Assembly (NCBI GenBank): GCA_027027675.1
Contig: JALVKT010000099.1
Span: 1 to 11,953, forward strand
DNA from: Thermofilaceae archaeon
GTDB lineage: Archaea > Thermoproteota > Thermoprotei > Thermofilales > Thermofilaceae
DNA length: 11,953 nucleotides
Direction of reading: 5' to 3'
Below are positions 1 to 5,132 of this stretch, piece after piece. Position 1 is the stretch's first letter. The number at the start of each line of letters is the position of its first letter. The notes under the pieces are model-generated. The model had not been told where the DNA came from. It made no database searches and saw nothing but the letters and a program-made list of their open reading frames with translations. A program made the position numbers and the translations under genes.

Positions 1-141
1 CCCCAGCGCACATCTAGACACCCCTAACACCCCGCGCCCCCCGCCAAAAACCCTTGCCCCTTCTACAACTCGGAGCCGCGAATCCGTAAAACAGAACACA
101 CGCTCACCCTCTAATACCCCCGCCGCCAACTTACACCCTGG
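1..141. other. Leading intergenic stretch, possible divergent gene start
   Basis: No gene is supported here. It holds the upstream region of nreA. At the very edge, positions 11-13 read ATG on the minus strand, preceded on that strand by a GGGGTG element five bases away. A divergent gene could therefore begin here and run off the left end, but only four codons are visible, so this is only a possibility. Confidence 0.3.
111..118 (+). promoter_or_regulatory. Weak TATA-like element of nreA
   Basis: The element reads TAATACCC-like and is centred about 26 nt upstream of the GTG at 142. That spacing would give a leaderless transcript, which fits the lack of any Shine-Dalgarno sequence. The match to an archaeal TATA box is poor. 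The alternative GTAAAAC at about 88-94 would give a leader of roughly 25 nt. Confidence 0.3.
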
Positions 142-1410
142 GTGCCCCAGACGCCTCTCACCAGGATCTCACCAAGCCTATGCACAAAATGCAAGGGGGC
201 ACGGAGGCTCTGCGGGCTACCCCAGTGCCCCCTACTCCTCAGGGCAGCCCAGCAGCTCAAAGTAGCCCGGCAACTCGCAAAGAGAGAAGTCTACTCCCCA
301 ACACCCCCCTCAATACTCGTCGGCGAGCACGGCTACCCCAACGTGGCCGCGGGCGTCAACATAGCCCCTGCCACCGACAACCCGCCACTCTACGAGGACC
401 CAAAGGCGTGGTGGGGCAAACTAACACTCGAAGACATAATCAGGCTCAGAACCTCACTCGTACACTCAGCAGCCACAATCAACGCCGCCAAGCCCACAGG
501 CCGCCTAGCGGAAGCCCTACGCGAAGCAGCCCTCTCCGCAAAGCCCCTCTACAGCGAAGTACTCTACAAGAAGCCGCCAAAGCCCCGCCCCCTCCTAGAC
601 CCCATACTCAAGCCGGTAGGCCTACGCGGCACAGTCGAAAAAATAGAGATAGTCGACAACCCCGCAATACCCCGCAAAGTAGACCAGATAGTAGAGGAAA
701 AACCACCGGCCAGAGAAGCGGTAGAAGAGCTGCGCCGCGCAGGCCTCGACACCTACTACATACAACGCGTCTTCTCAGCCGCACTCCTCGGCAAAACACC
801 CCGCCTCGTCCCCACAAGGTGGAGCATAACAGCGGTCGACAAGATCCTCTCAGACATAGACCTCAACCGTGTCCGCACCCGCCCCCAAATACGCGACATC
901 GAAGTATACCACACAGAGTACCTCGGAAACCACTACACCATACTCCTCGCACCAGCCCCCTGGAGCATGGAAATGATAGAGGCATGGCTACCCCACAGCG
1001 TCTGGGTCCCCGGAGAAAAACCCCACATATACAGGGTCTACGAGTACTGGGACGGAAAACCCAGCGACATGGACGGCGGCTACTACGCGATCCGCCAGCC
1101 CCTCCTCCAACACCTAGCCGCCAGACGCAGACAAGCAGCAGCCATTGTAATACGGGAAATAACGCCCCACTACTACGCCCCAGTAGGCTCCTGGCAAATA
1201 CGGGAAAGCATACGCAACGCACTAAACACAAAACCCCTAAAGCCCCGGTCCCTACAAGAAGCGGAAAAAATACTCGACAAACTCACAATACTCCCCATAA
1301 AGCCGCTACTACGCACAAGCCCGATCTACACGCTCCTAACAAAGCAACGCCACATTACAGACTTCCTCCAACACACAAGCAACAAAAGTGGTGGACCGGG
1401 GGGGACTTGA
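142..1410 (+). CDS. nreA: DNA repair protein NreA (Nre family)
   Basis: A 422-residue protein of the archaeal Nre family, whose members bind the sliding clamp PCNA and are linked to DNA-damage tolerance. The N-terminus has the family's cysteine cluster (C14, C17, C24, C29), a likely zinc site. It is followed by the characteristic SILVGEHGYPNV segment and a conserved C-terminal domain. Close to the end, residues 402-409 (QRHITDFL) fit a PCNA-interacting PIP box: Q, then I three residues later, then F-L. Length is normal for the family. The start is GTG with no Shine-Dalgarno site. It is the first codon before the cysteine cluster and fits a leaderless transcript. The last seven codons overlap an antisense tRNA gene. 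Codon use is unusual: in codons at 421-480, 19 of 20 end in A or C, unlike the G-ending operon at 2280-3756. Family assignment is strong; the role is taken from the family. Confidence 0.93.
   Translation: MPQTPLTRISPSLCTKCKGARRLCGLPQCPLLLRAAQQLKVARQLAKREVYSPTPPSILVGEHGYPNVAAGVNIAPATDNPPLYEDPKAWWGKLTLEDIIRLRTSLVHSAATINAAKPTGRLAEALREAALSAKPLYSEVLYKKPPKPRPLLDPILKPVGLRGTVEKIEIVDNPAIPRKVDQIVEEKPPAREAVEELRRAGLDTYYIQRVFSAALLGKTPRLVPTRWSITAVDKILSDIDLNRVRTRPQIRDIEVYHTEYLGNHYTILLAPAPWSMEMIEAWLPHSVWVPGEKPHIYRVYEYWDGKPSDMDGGYYAIRQPLLQHLAARRRQAAAIVIREITPHYYAPVGSWQIRESIRNALNTKPLKPRSLQEAEKILDKLTILPIKPLLRTSPIYTLLTKQRHITDFLQHTSNKSGGPGGT
1376..1388 (-). terminator. Oligo-T tract after the tRNA gene
   Basis: On the minus strand, the bases directly after the encoded CCA end read ACTTTTGTTGCTT. 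This T-rich run is what archaeal RNA polymerase commonly uses to stop after a tRNA. It lies inside the antisense 3' end of nreA. No hairpin is needed or seen. Confidence 0.45.
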
Positions 1411-1483
1411 ACCCCCGACCTCCGCCTCTTCAGCTCCGGTTAAGATGCCGAGGCGGCGCTCTCCCAGCCTGAGCTACCGGCCC
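1389..1483 (-). tRNA. tRNA-Ala(GGC) with an 18-nt intron, CCA encoded
   Basis: Read on the minus strand, the cloverleaf is complete. The acceptor stem is GGGCCGG/CCGGTCC, the D stem GCTC/GAGC, the anticodon stem CCGCC/GGCGG, and the T stem GGGGG/CCCCC around TTCAAGT. The discriminator is A and the CCA is encoded. The acceptor stem has a G3-U70 wobble pair, the classic alanine identity element, and A73 also fits alanine. The anticodon loop is interrupted; removing 18 nt after position 37 leaves TCGGCAA, giving anticodon GGC. Position 33 is then C, where U is almost universal. The gene lies downstream of a winged-helix gene on the same strand, with its own TATA-like element, and its 3' end overlaps nreA tail to tail. 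A reading as tRNA-Phe was considered and rejected. Confidence 0.88.
1428..1445 (-). other. Archaeal tRNA intron at position 37/38
   Basis: The 18-nt insert fits a bulge-helix-bulge substrate for the archaeal splicing endonuclease. The outer helix is the anticodon stem CCGCC/GGCGG. A 3-nt 3' bulge AGA follows, then a 4-bp central helix UCGG/CUGA with one G-U pair, then a 3-nt 5' bulge CAU. The inner helix is CUU/GAG. Cutting after the second base of each bulge gives exactly the proposed exon junction. Confidence 0.83.
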
Positions 1484-1505
1484 TGCTTGGAGCATTAAAT
1501 AGTGC

Positions 1506-1514
1506 CGTAAAAGC
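1506..1514 (-). promoter_or_regulatory. TATA-like element for tRNA-Ala
   Basis: The minus strand reads GGCTTTTAC, centred about 27 nt before the first base of the tRNA, preceded by an A/G-rich stretch that could be a BRE. Spacing is right for an archaeal tRNA promoter; the match to consensus is moderate. Confidence 0.4.
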
Positions 1515-1541
1515 CCTTTTTATCCTTTATCTCCGGGGCTC

Positions 1542-1802
1542 TTAGAGTCTTGTGGAGACGTATTTTTTGACCCATTGGACTAGTTGTTCGTAGCTTTGTC
1601 TGCCTTCTCGTGTTAGTTCGACGTATTCGCCGTCTTTGTCTTGTTCGATTTTTACGAGCCCCCTCTGTGTGAGCCAGTTGAGGTAGCGTTTGAATGCTGG
1701 GTAGTTGAGGCGGCTGTAGAGTTGGAGTCTTGTCTTCTTCATTCGTCCCTCTTCGTGGAGGGCGTCTAGTATTCGTGCGACGACGAGTAGGTCTACCCTC
1801 AT
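1542..1802 (-). CDS. Small winged-helix transcriptional regulator
   Basis: An 86-residue basic protein that is a single winged helix-turn-helix domain of the type common in archaea (HTH_45/ArsR-like folds). Helices run through residues 5-18, 23-32 and 36-48; residues 36-48 (around FKRYLNWLTQRG) look like the recognition helix. The wing follows (residues 50-64), with the strand pair VKIEQ and EYVEL. It ends in a short helix that could help dimerise. There is no ligand-binding domain, so it may act as a simple repressor or local chromatin-like factor. The ATG start has no Shine-Dalgarno site, and a TATA box 33 nt upstream implies a very short leader. It sits 33 nt behind cutA on the same strand. 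Its target is unknown. Confidence 0.8.
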   Translation of the reverse strand: MRVDLLVVARILDALHEEGRMKKTRLQLYSRLNYPAFKRYLNWLTQRGLVKIEQDKDGEYVELTREGRQSYEQLVQWVKKYVSTRL

Positions 1803-1830
1803 TGGGGGGTCAATTAGAGAATGCGTGTGT

Positions 1831-1840
1831 GGATATTAAC
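1831..1840 (-). promoter_or_regulatory. TATA box for the winged-helix gene
   Basis: The minus strand reads GTTAATATCC, which overlaps the stop codon of cutA. It would start transcription about 7 nt before the ATG at 1802, in keeping with the missing Shine-Dalgarno site. The small gene could therefore be transcribed separately from cutA. Confidence 0.45.
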
Positions 1841-2162
1841 CTTCTCTGTCCTGTGTCTCTGTGTGGATCCATTCGATGTATTGGGGGAGGCCGTGCTGTA
1901 TGGGTAGGGCTATTATTTCGGGGAGCTGGTAGCTGTGGAGCTTCCTGATTTCTTGTTGTAGGGCGGGGTATGCCTGTGTTGTCGTCTTTATTATGAGTAG
2001 GTGTTCCTCTGCCTGCTCGGTTTTCCCCTGCCACCGGTATATGCTTTTTATGGGGCCTACTATGTTGACGCAGGCTGCCAGTTTTTTCTGGACTAGGGTG
2101 TGGGCGATTTTTTCTGCTTCTTGGCGTGTGGGGGTTGTGGAGAGTACGAGTAGGGCGGGCAT
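1836..2162 (-). CDS. cutA: CutA divalent-ion tolerance protein
   Basis: A 108-residue CutA1-family protein, a small ferredoxin-like fold that forms very stable trimers. In bacteria it is linked to tolerance of copper and other divalent ions; its molecular role is unsettled. Diagnostic segments are the N-terminal beta strand LLVLSTTP, then EAEKIAHTLVQKKLAACVNI (23-42 region), the GPIKSIYRWQGK loop, EEHLLIIKT, and the C-terminal LPEIIALPI and YIEWI. Length is typical. The frame is open for 92 more codons upstream, but the ATG at 2162 is chosen because homology begins there and GGTGA lies 5 nt before it. The upstream frame also runs into the divergent ArsR gene. It is notably rich in glutamine for a hyperthermophile protein, and its codons favour A/C endings, as in nreA. 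Confidence 0.92.
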   Translation of the reverse strand: MPALLVLSTTPTRQEAEKIAHTLVQKKLAACVNIVGPIKSIYRWQGKTEQAEEHLLIIKTTTQAYPALQQEIRKLHSYQLPEIIALPIQHGLPQYIEWIHTETQDREG

Positions 2163-2203
2163 GTTTTCACCCTGGGAGTCTAGTGTCCTAGGGGTGGTAT
2201 GTT

Positions 2204-2212
2204 GGTATATGG
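2204..2212 (-). promoter_or_regulatory. TATA box for cutA
   Basis: The minus strand reads CATATACC-like, about 45 nt before the cutA ATG. That predicts a leader of about 20 nt, which would contain the GGTGA site. It sits in the 117-bp divergent region shared with the ArsR operon. Confidence 0.45.
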
Positions 2213-2241
2213 TTTGGCAATCTGATATATGTAAGAAATAG

Positions 2242-2250
2242 TTTATATAT
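2242..2250 (+). promoter_or_regulatory. Strong BRE/TATA promoter of the ArsR operon
   Basis: TTTATATAT preceded by a purine-rich AAGAAATAG that fits a BRE. The predicted start is near 2272, leaving a leader of about 8 nt before the ATG at 2280, so the first gene is probably leaderless or nearly so. An ATATATG element occurs twice here (2225-2231 and 2245-2251), 20 nt apart, the second overlapping the TATA box. This could be a site for the ArsR-like protein itself. Confidence 0.65.
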
Positions 2251-2279
2251 GATGCCGCGTAACATGTCTTGATGAACGA

Positions 2280-2594
2280 ATGGGAGACCGTGGAGAGATC
2301 AAGAAGCTCGCCGAGGTGTTGCAGGTGCTCGCGAACCCCGTGAGGCTTAAGATACTGGCGTTGCTGTCGGTGCGGCCAAGGTACGCGTACGAGCTGAGCA
2401 AGAAGCTTAGACTTTCCTACCCGCTGGTGCACTTGCACCTTAAGGTTTTGGAGAAGGCCGGCCTGGTTGAGAGCGACTATGTTCCGGGGCCTAGGACTAA
2501 GCGGGTGTATAGGGTGAAGGAGTTCCGGGTGGAGGTGTCCCCTGAGAGGCTGAGGGAGCTGGGTGTCGAGGTTGAGGGTGAGGGTGATGGGTAA
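2280..2594 (+). CDS. ArsR-like winged-helix regulator, first gene of operon
   Basis: A 104-residue DNA-binding protein of the ArsR/winged-helix superfamily. Residues 8-31 form the first helices (LAEVLQVLANPVRLKIL is diagnostic). Residues 33-42 and 46-60 form the helix-turn-helix, with the recognition helix around YPLVHLHLKVLEKAGLV. The wing is GPRTKRVYRV near 69-78. The acidic tail ends EVEGEGDG. It has no cysteine, so it cannot use the thiol metal sites of classic ArsR/SmtB sensors; the signal is unknown. It leads an operon: its last 8 bases overlap the membrane-protein gene that follows. Position and divergent promoter suggest control of its own operon and perhaps cutA, which is inference. 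Confidence 0.88.
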   Translation: MGDRGEIKKLAEVLQVLANPVRLKILALLSVRPRYAYELSKKLRLSYPLVHLHLKVLEKAGLVESDYVPGPRTKRVYRVKEFRVEVSPERLRELGVEVEGEGDG

Positions 2595-2931
2595 GCTCGC
2601 CTACGTGATTATAGGGTCTGTGCTGGCGTTGGCGACGATGGTGCTGCTCCCGCTGCGCATCGTGGAGCTCGTGTCTGCCGGCAAGCTGGACGCGTTGTTC
2701 GGTGGGATTGTGATACTTCTGCTGCTGGTTGGTGGGAGCGTGGTGGCGTTCTTCACGATAATACTTCCCACCTTGGAGACTATGGATGAGAGTGACGCTG
2801 AGCTTTTGGAGGTTAAGGAGAGGCTCCGCATGTACAGGGCTAGGCAGAGGGCTATGCTGGAGGAGCTTGACGAGATAAAGCAGGTCTTGGAGGAGCTCCG
2901 GGACGTGTTGAAGAAGGGCATGGGTGAGTAG
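2587..2931 (+). CDS. Two-pass membrane protein with cytoplasmic coiled coil
   Basis: A 114-residue protein not recognised as a named family. It has two hydrophobic segments (about residues 4-22 and 36-58) joined by a short loop, then a long charged helix from about 64 to 112. That helix shows heptad spacing (LLEVKERLRMY..., MLEELDEIKQVLEELRDVL), so it is probably a coiled coil, placed on the same membrane side as the N-terminus. The ATG at 2587 is preferred over a GTG at 2563 because GGTGAG lies just upstream and the hydrophobic segment follows at once. It overlaps the regulator gene by 8 nt and is separated by one base from the 44-codon gene, so co-translation is likely. A membrane anchor or sensor partner for the beta-helix protein downstream is inference. 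Confidence 0.78.
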   Translation: MGKLAYVIIGSVLALATMVLLPLRIVELVSAGKLDALFGGIVILLLLVGGSVVAFFTIILPTLETMDESDAELLEVKERLRMYRARQRAMLEELDEIKQVLEELRDVLKKGMGE

Positions 2932-2932
2932 T

Positions 2933-3067
2933 ATGGGTGGCGGGGAGAGGCTGAAGTACGAGGATCTTTCGGATGAGGAGGTGGAGCGGCTGATTTTGGA
3001 GAGGCTCCGGGAGATAAAGGAGCTTCTCGTGGAGATTAAGAGGATGTTTGAGGAGGTGAGCCCGTGA
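2933..3067 (+). CDS. Small helical protein, 44 residues
   Basis: A short frame starting at ATG 2933, one base after the previous stop. GGTGA lies 5 nt upstream, and its TGA shares one base with the ATG of the next gene (TGATG). The product begins MGGGERLKYEDL and then forms one charged amphipathic helix from about 13 to 42. The core LREIKELLVEIKRMF resembles the tail helix of the preceding membrane protein, LDEIKQVLEELRDVL. The tight spacing, good ribosome site and absence of any other gene in the gap support it as real. It may be a coiled-coil partner of that tail. No family is recognised. Confidence 0.75.
   Translation: MGGGERLKYEDLSDEEVERLILERLREIKELLVEIKRMFEEVSP
3052..3059 (+). promoter_or_regulatory. 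Shine-Dalgarno site that sets the beta-helix gene start
   Basis: GGAGGTGA lies inside the end of the 44-codon gene, 7 nt before ATG 3067 and only 4 nt before the in-frame GTG 3064. The longer spacing favours the ATG. It is the strongest ribosome site in this operon. Confidence 0.7.
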
Positions 3068-3756
3068 TGGGGGAGAAGTTTGACAGGTATCTTGAGAGGA
3101 TGAGTAGGGGCGTTGAGAAGAGGGTGGATAGCGGGGACGTCACAATTGCTGGCTCCGGCCACCTCAAGGGAGGCGTCTATGGGTCTGTGAAGGCGAGTGG
3201 GAGCTTGAAGGTTAGCGGCGACTTGGAGGCCGAGGAGTTCAAGGTTTCGGGCTCTGTGAGCGTGGACGGTAGCGTCAAGGCGGAGGTGGTGAAGGTTAGC
3301 GGCGCCGCCAGTATCCACGGGGATCTTAGGGGCGAGTCTATACGTGTCGCGGGTGCGCTCAGCGTTGACGGTGAGGTGAGGGGTGACGAGGTGAAGGTGT
3401 CTGGCGGCTTGAAGGCTGAGGAGGTTTCCGGTGACAGTGTGAGGCTTAGCGGCTCCTTCAAGGTTGGGGGGCCGGTGAAGGGGGACTACGTGGAGGTTGT
3501 TCTGAGCGGGGACTCGGAGGCTGAGAGCTTGGAGGGCGAGGACGTGTATGTGAGCGCGCAGGAGAGGAGGGTTGCTCTCGCCGGGCTCCTGTTTAGGAGG
3601 AGGGGCCGCCCCAGGCTTAAGGTGGGGAGGGTGAAGGCTGAGCGGCTGTATGTGAGGGGGGTTGTGGTGGAGGGCGACGTGGAGGCGGAGAGGGTTGTTC
3701 TGGAGGACGGCGCCGAGGTTAAGGGCAAGGTTTCGGGGGAGGTTGTTCGCCGCTAG
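3067..3756 (+). CDS. Bactofilin-like repetitive beta-helix protein
   Basis: A 229-residue protein built almost wholly of repeats of about 16-18 residues. Each has the pattern KVSGSVSVDGSVKAEVV: a short strand, a glycine turn, a strand, a glycine turn. About ten such rungs run from residue 24 to the end. This is the signature of bactofilin/polymer-forming (DUF583-type) beta-helix proteins, which assemble into filaments or patches, often at membranes; Bacillus YhbE/YhbF are comparable. The N-terminus (1-22) is a charged helix that could dock on a partner. An insertion near 167-184 (around AGLLFRRRGRPRLKVG) breaks the repeat with a hydrophobic and arginine-rich loop. There is no signal peptide, so it is probably cytoplasmic. 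The tail-to-tail neighbour shares its stop: the four bases CTAG serve both genes. Assembly and attachment to the operon's membrane protein are inference. Confidence 0.82.
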   Translation: MGEKFDRYLERMSRGVEKRVDSGDVTIAGSGHLKGGVYGSVKASGSLKVSGDLEAEEFKVSGSVSVDGSVKAEVVKVSGAASIHGDLRGESIRVAGALSVDGEVRGDEVKVSGGLKAEEVSGDSVRLSGSFKVGGPVKGDYVEVVLSGDSEAESLEGEDVYVSAQERRVALAGLLFRRRGRPRLKVGRVKAERLYVRGVVVEGDVEAERVVLEDGAEVKGKVSGEVVRR

Positions 3757-4268
3757 TCTTTGGGCTCGCTTTTTATGATTTTTAGGAGTTCGCAGATGTT
3801 TTCCAGGTCTCTGCCTATGACGTATACGTCTACTCCGAGGTCTCGTGCGACCTGCTCGGCTATTTCCTCGTTGTCGTCGAAGAAGGCTACCTCGTCGGGG
3901 TCTGCGGCTAGGCGTGTCATTATGCGCATCAGCATTGAGGTCTTGTATGGGTGGGGCTCTATTACGGAGTAGTCGATGAACTCGTGGAGGCCGAAGAGGC
4001 GGAGTAGCTCTTGGGGCGAGTCGGGGGCGTTCCAGCTTGCGATGGCGATCTTCTTCCCCATCTCTTTTAGGAGCCTGAAGAGCTCTGGCACGCAGTCGTA
4101 GAGCTGGACGACGTCGCCCCTCGAGTCTACGGCTTTTAGGCCTTCGAGGGTGAATGGGGGTACGGTGCTCTGCGCGTCCTCGTGGGTCCAGAGCGTGCGG
4201 TCTAGGTCGAACACGAAGACTCTCTTGTTGAGGAGGCTCCGCGTGGGGGCTCGCTTCTCCGCGTGCAT
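3753..4268 (-). CDS. HAD-superfamily phosphatase, MDP-1 type
   Basis: A 171-residue haloacid-dehalogenase phosphatase resembling magnesium-dependent phosphatase 1. Motif I is FDLDRTLW with nucleophile D21 and acid D23. Motif II is the serine in IASWNAPD (S78). Motif III is K109 in PYKTSML. Motif IV is FFDDNEE with D131/D132 for magnesium. There is only a small cap, as in MDP-1. Its substrate is not known; sugar phosphates or phosphotyrosine are possible from family precedent. It is the last gene of the minus-strand cluster, 18 nt after the aldolase, with a weak GGTG upstream. Its TAG stop lies in the same CTAG as the stop of the convergent beta-helix gene. The start could lie a few codons later, since residues 1-14 are poorly informative. 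Confidence 0.87.
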   Translation of the reverse strand: MHAEKRAPTRSLLNKRVFVFDLDRTLWTHEDAQSTVPPFTLEGLKAVDSRGDVVQLYDCVPELFRLLKEMGKKIAIASWNAPDSPQELLRLFGLHEFIDYSVIEPHPYKTSMLMRIMTRLAADPDEVAFFDDNEEIAEQVARDLGVDVYVIGRDLENICELLKIIKSEPKD

Positions 4269-4286
4269 GGGGGCACCGGTGCTGCG

Positions 4287-5072
4287 CTACTTCTCTGCGA
4301 GGTGGCGCCGGTACGCGTCCTCCGCGCTCGCGCCGCGGTGTATGATGTCCATGAGCGCCTTCACCATTCCGGCGGGGCTTTCGTGCTGGAAGATGTTTCT
4401 GCCGATGGCGGCTCCCGCGGCCCCTGCCTTTACGGCTTTCTCAACCATTGTTAGCGTGTCGAGGGGTGTCTCGGTTTTAGCGCCGCCTAGCACGACTATG
4501 GGTGCCGGCACGGCGGCCACGACTTTCTCGAAGTCTTCCGTGTAGAGGGTCTTTACGATGTCCGCTCCCAGCTCGGCCGCTATCCGGGAGCCGTAGGCCA
4601 CGGCGTCCCTGCTGTACTTGTTCTTGAAGACGGGGGGCTTGGGGACGACCTCGGCCATGACTGGCACGCCGAGCTGCTCGGCCTCTTCGACCGTCTTGGC
4701 GAGTTTCTCCCAGAGCGCCTGCTCGTTCACGCTGCCCGGGTACAGCATGAGGCTCACGGCGTCGGCGCCGCTGGCCACCGCCCTCCTGACCGTTGAGATG
4801 AGCCTGTCGTCGCTCTCGTCGAGGCTCTTCACGGTTCCGGTGCCGTCTATCCTTGCCACGATGAACGCGTCGGCTGCGGTCTCCCAGTACCTCTGGATCA
4901 TGGCGGGGGTCATCATGACGGCGTCTACGCCGGCCTCTACAATGGTTTTGAGGGTGGCGCCTAGGTCTTCGATGCCTCTTATGGGGCCGTGCCTTCTCCC
5001 GTGGTCGAGGGCGGCTATGAGGGCCCGCCCGTCGCGGAACAGCCTTTTAAGCCGTATAAGCTTGCCGTACAT
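4287..5072 (-). CDS. DhnA-family class I aldolase (fructose-bisphosphate aldolase type)
   Basis: A 261-residue TIM-barrel aldolase of the DhnA/DeoC-LacD group. Members cleave fructose 1,6-bisphosphate or carry out related ketose-phosphate aldol reactions; a close sister makes the dehydroquinate precursor in archaea. Key features are ALDHGRRHGP near 20-30 (D23, H24), DGTGTV at 76-81, the strand SLMLYPGS, the Schiff-base lysine K174 in DIVKTLYTEDF, and the phosphate-binding ends GGAKT (196-200) and IGRNIFQ (223-229). GGAGGT lies 8 nt before the ATG, deciding the start. It follows the cyclophilin-like gene by 60 nt, a gap with an oligo-T run and a possible TATA box, so it may also have its own transcript. 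Fructose-bisphosphate aldolase is the leading call. 2-amino-3,7-dideoxyheptulosonate synthase or a pathway-specific ketose aldolase cannot be excluded. Confidence 0.85.
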   Translation of the reverse strand: MYGKLIRLKRLFRDGRALIAALDHGRRHGPIRGIEDLGATLKTIVEAGVDAVMMTPAMIQRYWETAADAFIVARIDGTGTVKSLDESDDRLISTVRRAVASGADAVSLMLYPGSVNEQALWEKLAKTVEEAEQLGVPVMAEVVPKPPVFKNKYSRDAVAYGSRIAAELGADIVKTLYTEDFEKVVAAVPAPIVVLGGAKTETPLDTLTMVEKAVKAGAAGAAIGRNIFQHESPAGMVKALMDIIHRGASAEDAYRRHLAEK

Positions 5073-5098
5073 GCCCGTCTACCTCCGCGCCTTTATCA

Positions 5099-5123
5099 GA
5101 ATAAAAGGTGTTGCCACAAAAAA
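5099..5123 (-). promoter_or_regulatory. Oligo-T stop and TATA-like element between two genes
   Basis: On the minus strand a run of six T at 5118-5123 follows the cyclophilin-like gene and could end transcripts. Directly after it CTTTTATT (about 5100-5107) resembles a TATA box, but its start point near 5078 would cut off the GGAGGT site of the aldolase at 5081-5086. The roles of the two elements are therefore uncertain. Confidence 0.3.
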
Positions 5124-5132
5124 CGTGTTATT

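Noticed and set aside
180..1472. A 430-codon open frame on the plus strand overlapping nreA
   Set aside because: Its product is dominated by Arg, Pro, Thr and His with no domain, and it runs through the tRNA gene. It results from the low-G, A/C-ending codons of nreA read in a shifted frame.
1389..1483. Reading the tRNA as tRNA-Phe(GAA), since CTGAAGA precedes the 3' anticodon stem, or as tRNA-Lys from CTTAA
   Set aside because: The acceptor stem has G3-U70 and A73, alanine identity. The bulge-helix-bulge fits only the 37/38 junction that leaves GGC. The Lys reading has no pairing anticodon stem.
2268..2275. A box C-like TTGATGAA suggesting a C/D guide RNA
   Set aside because: No matching D box CTGA at a suitable distance and no C'/D' pair; it lies in the operon's promoter-start region.
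2163..2438. A 92-codon upstream extension of cutA
   Set aside because: It crosses the divergent promoter and the ArsR-like gene and shows no CutA similarity. A ribosome site precedes the internal ATG at 2162.
2497..3318. A 273-codon minus-strand frame across the ArsR operon
   Set aside because: His/Pro/Leu-rich composition with no domain, antisense to four well-supported genes.
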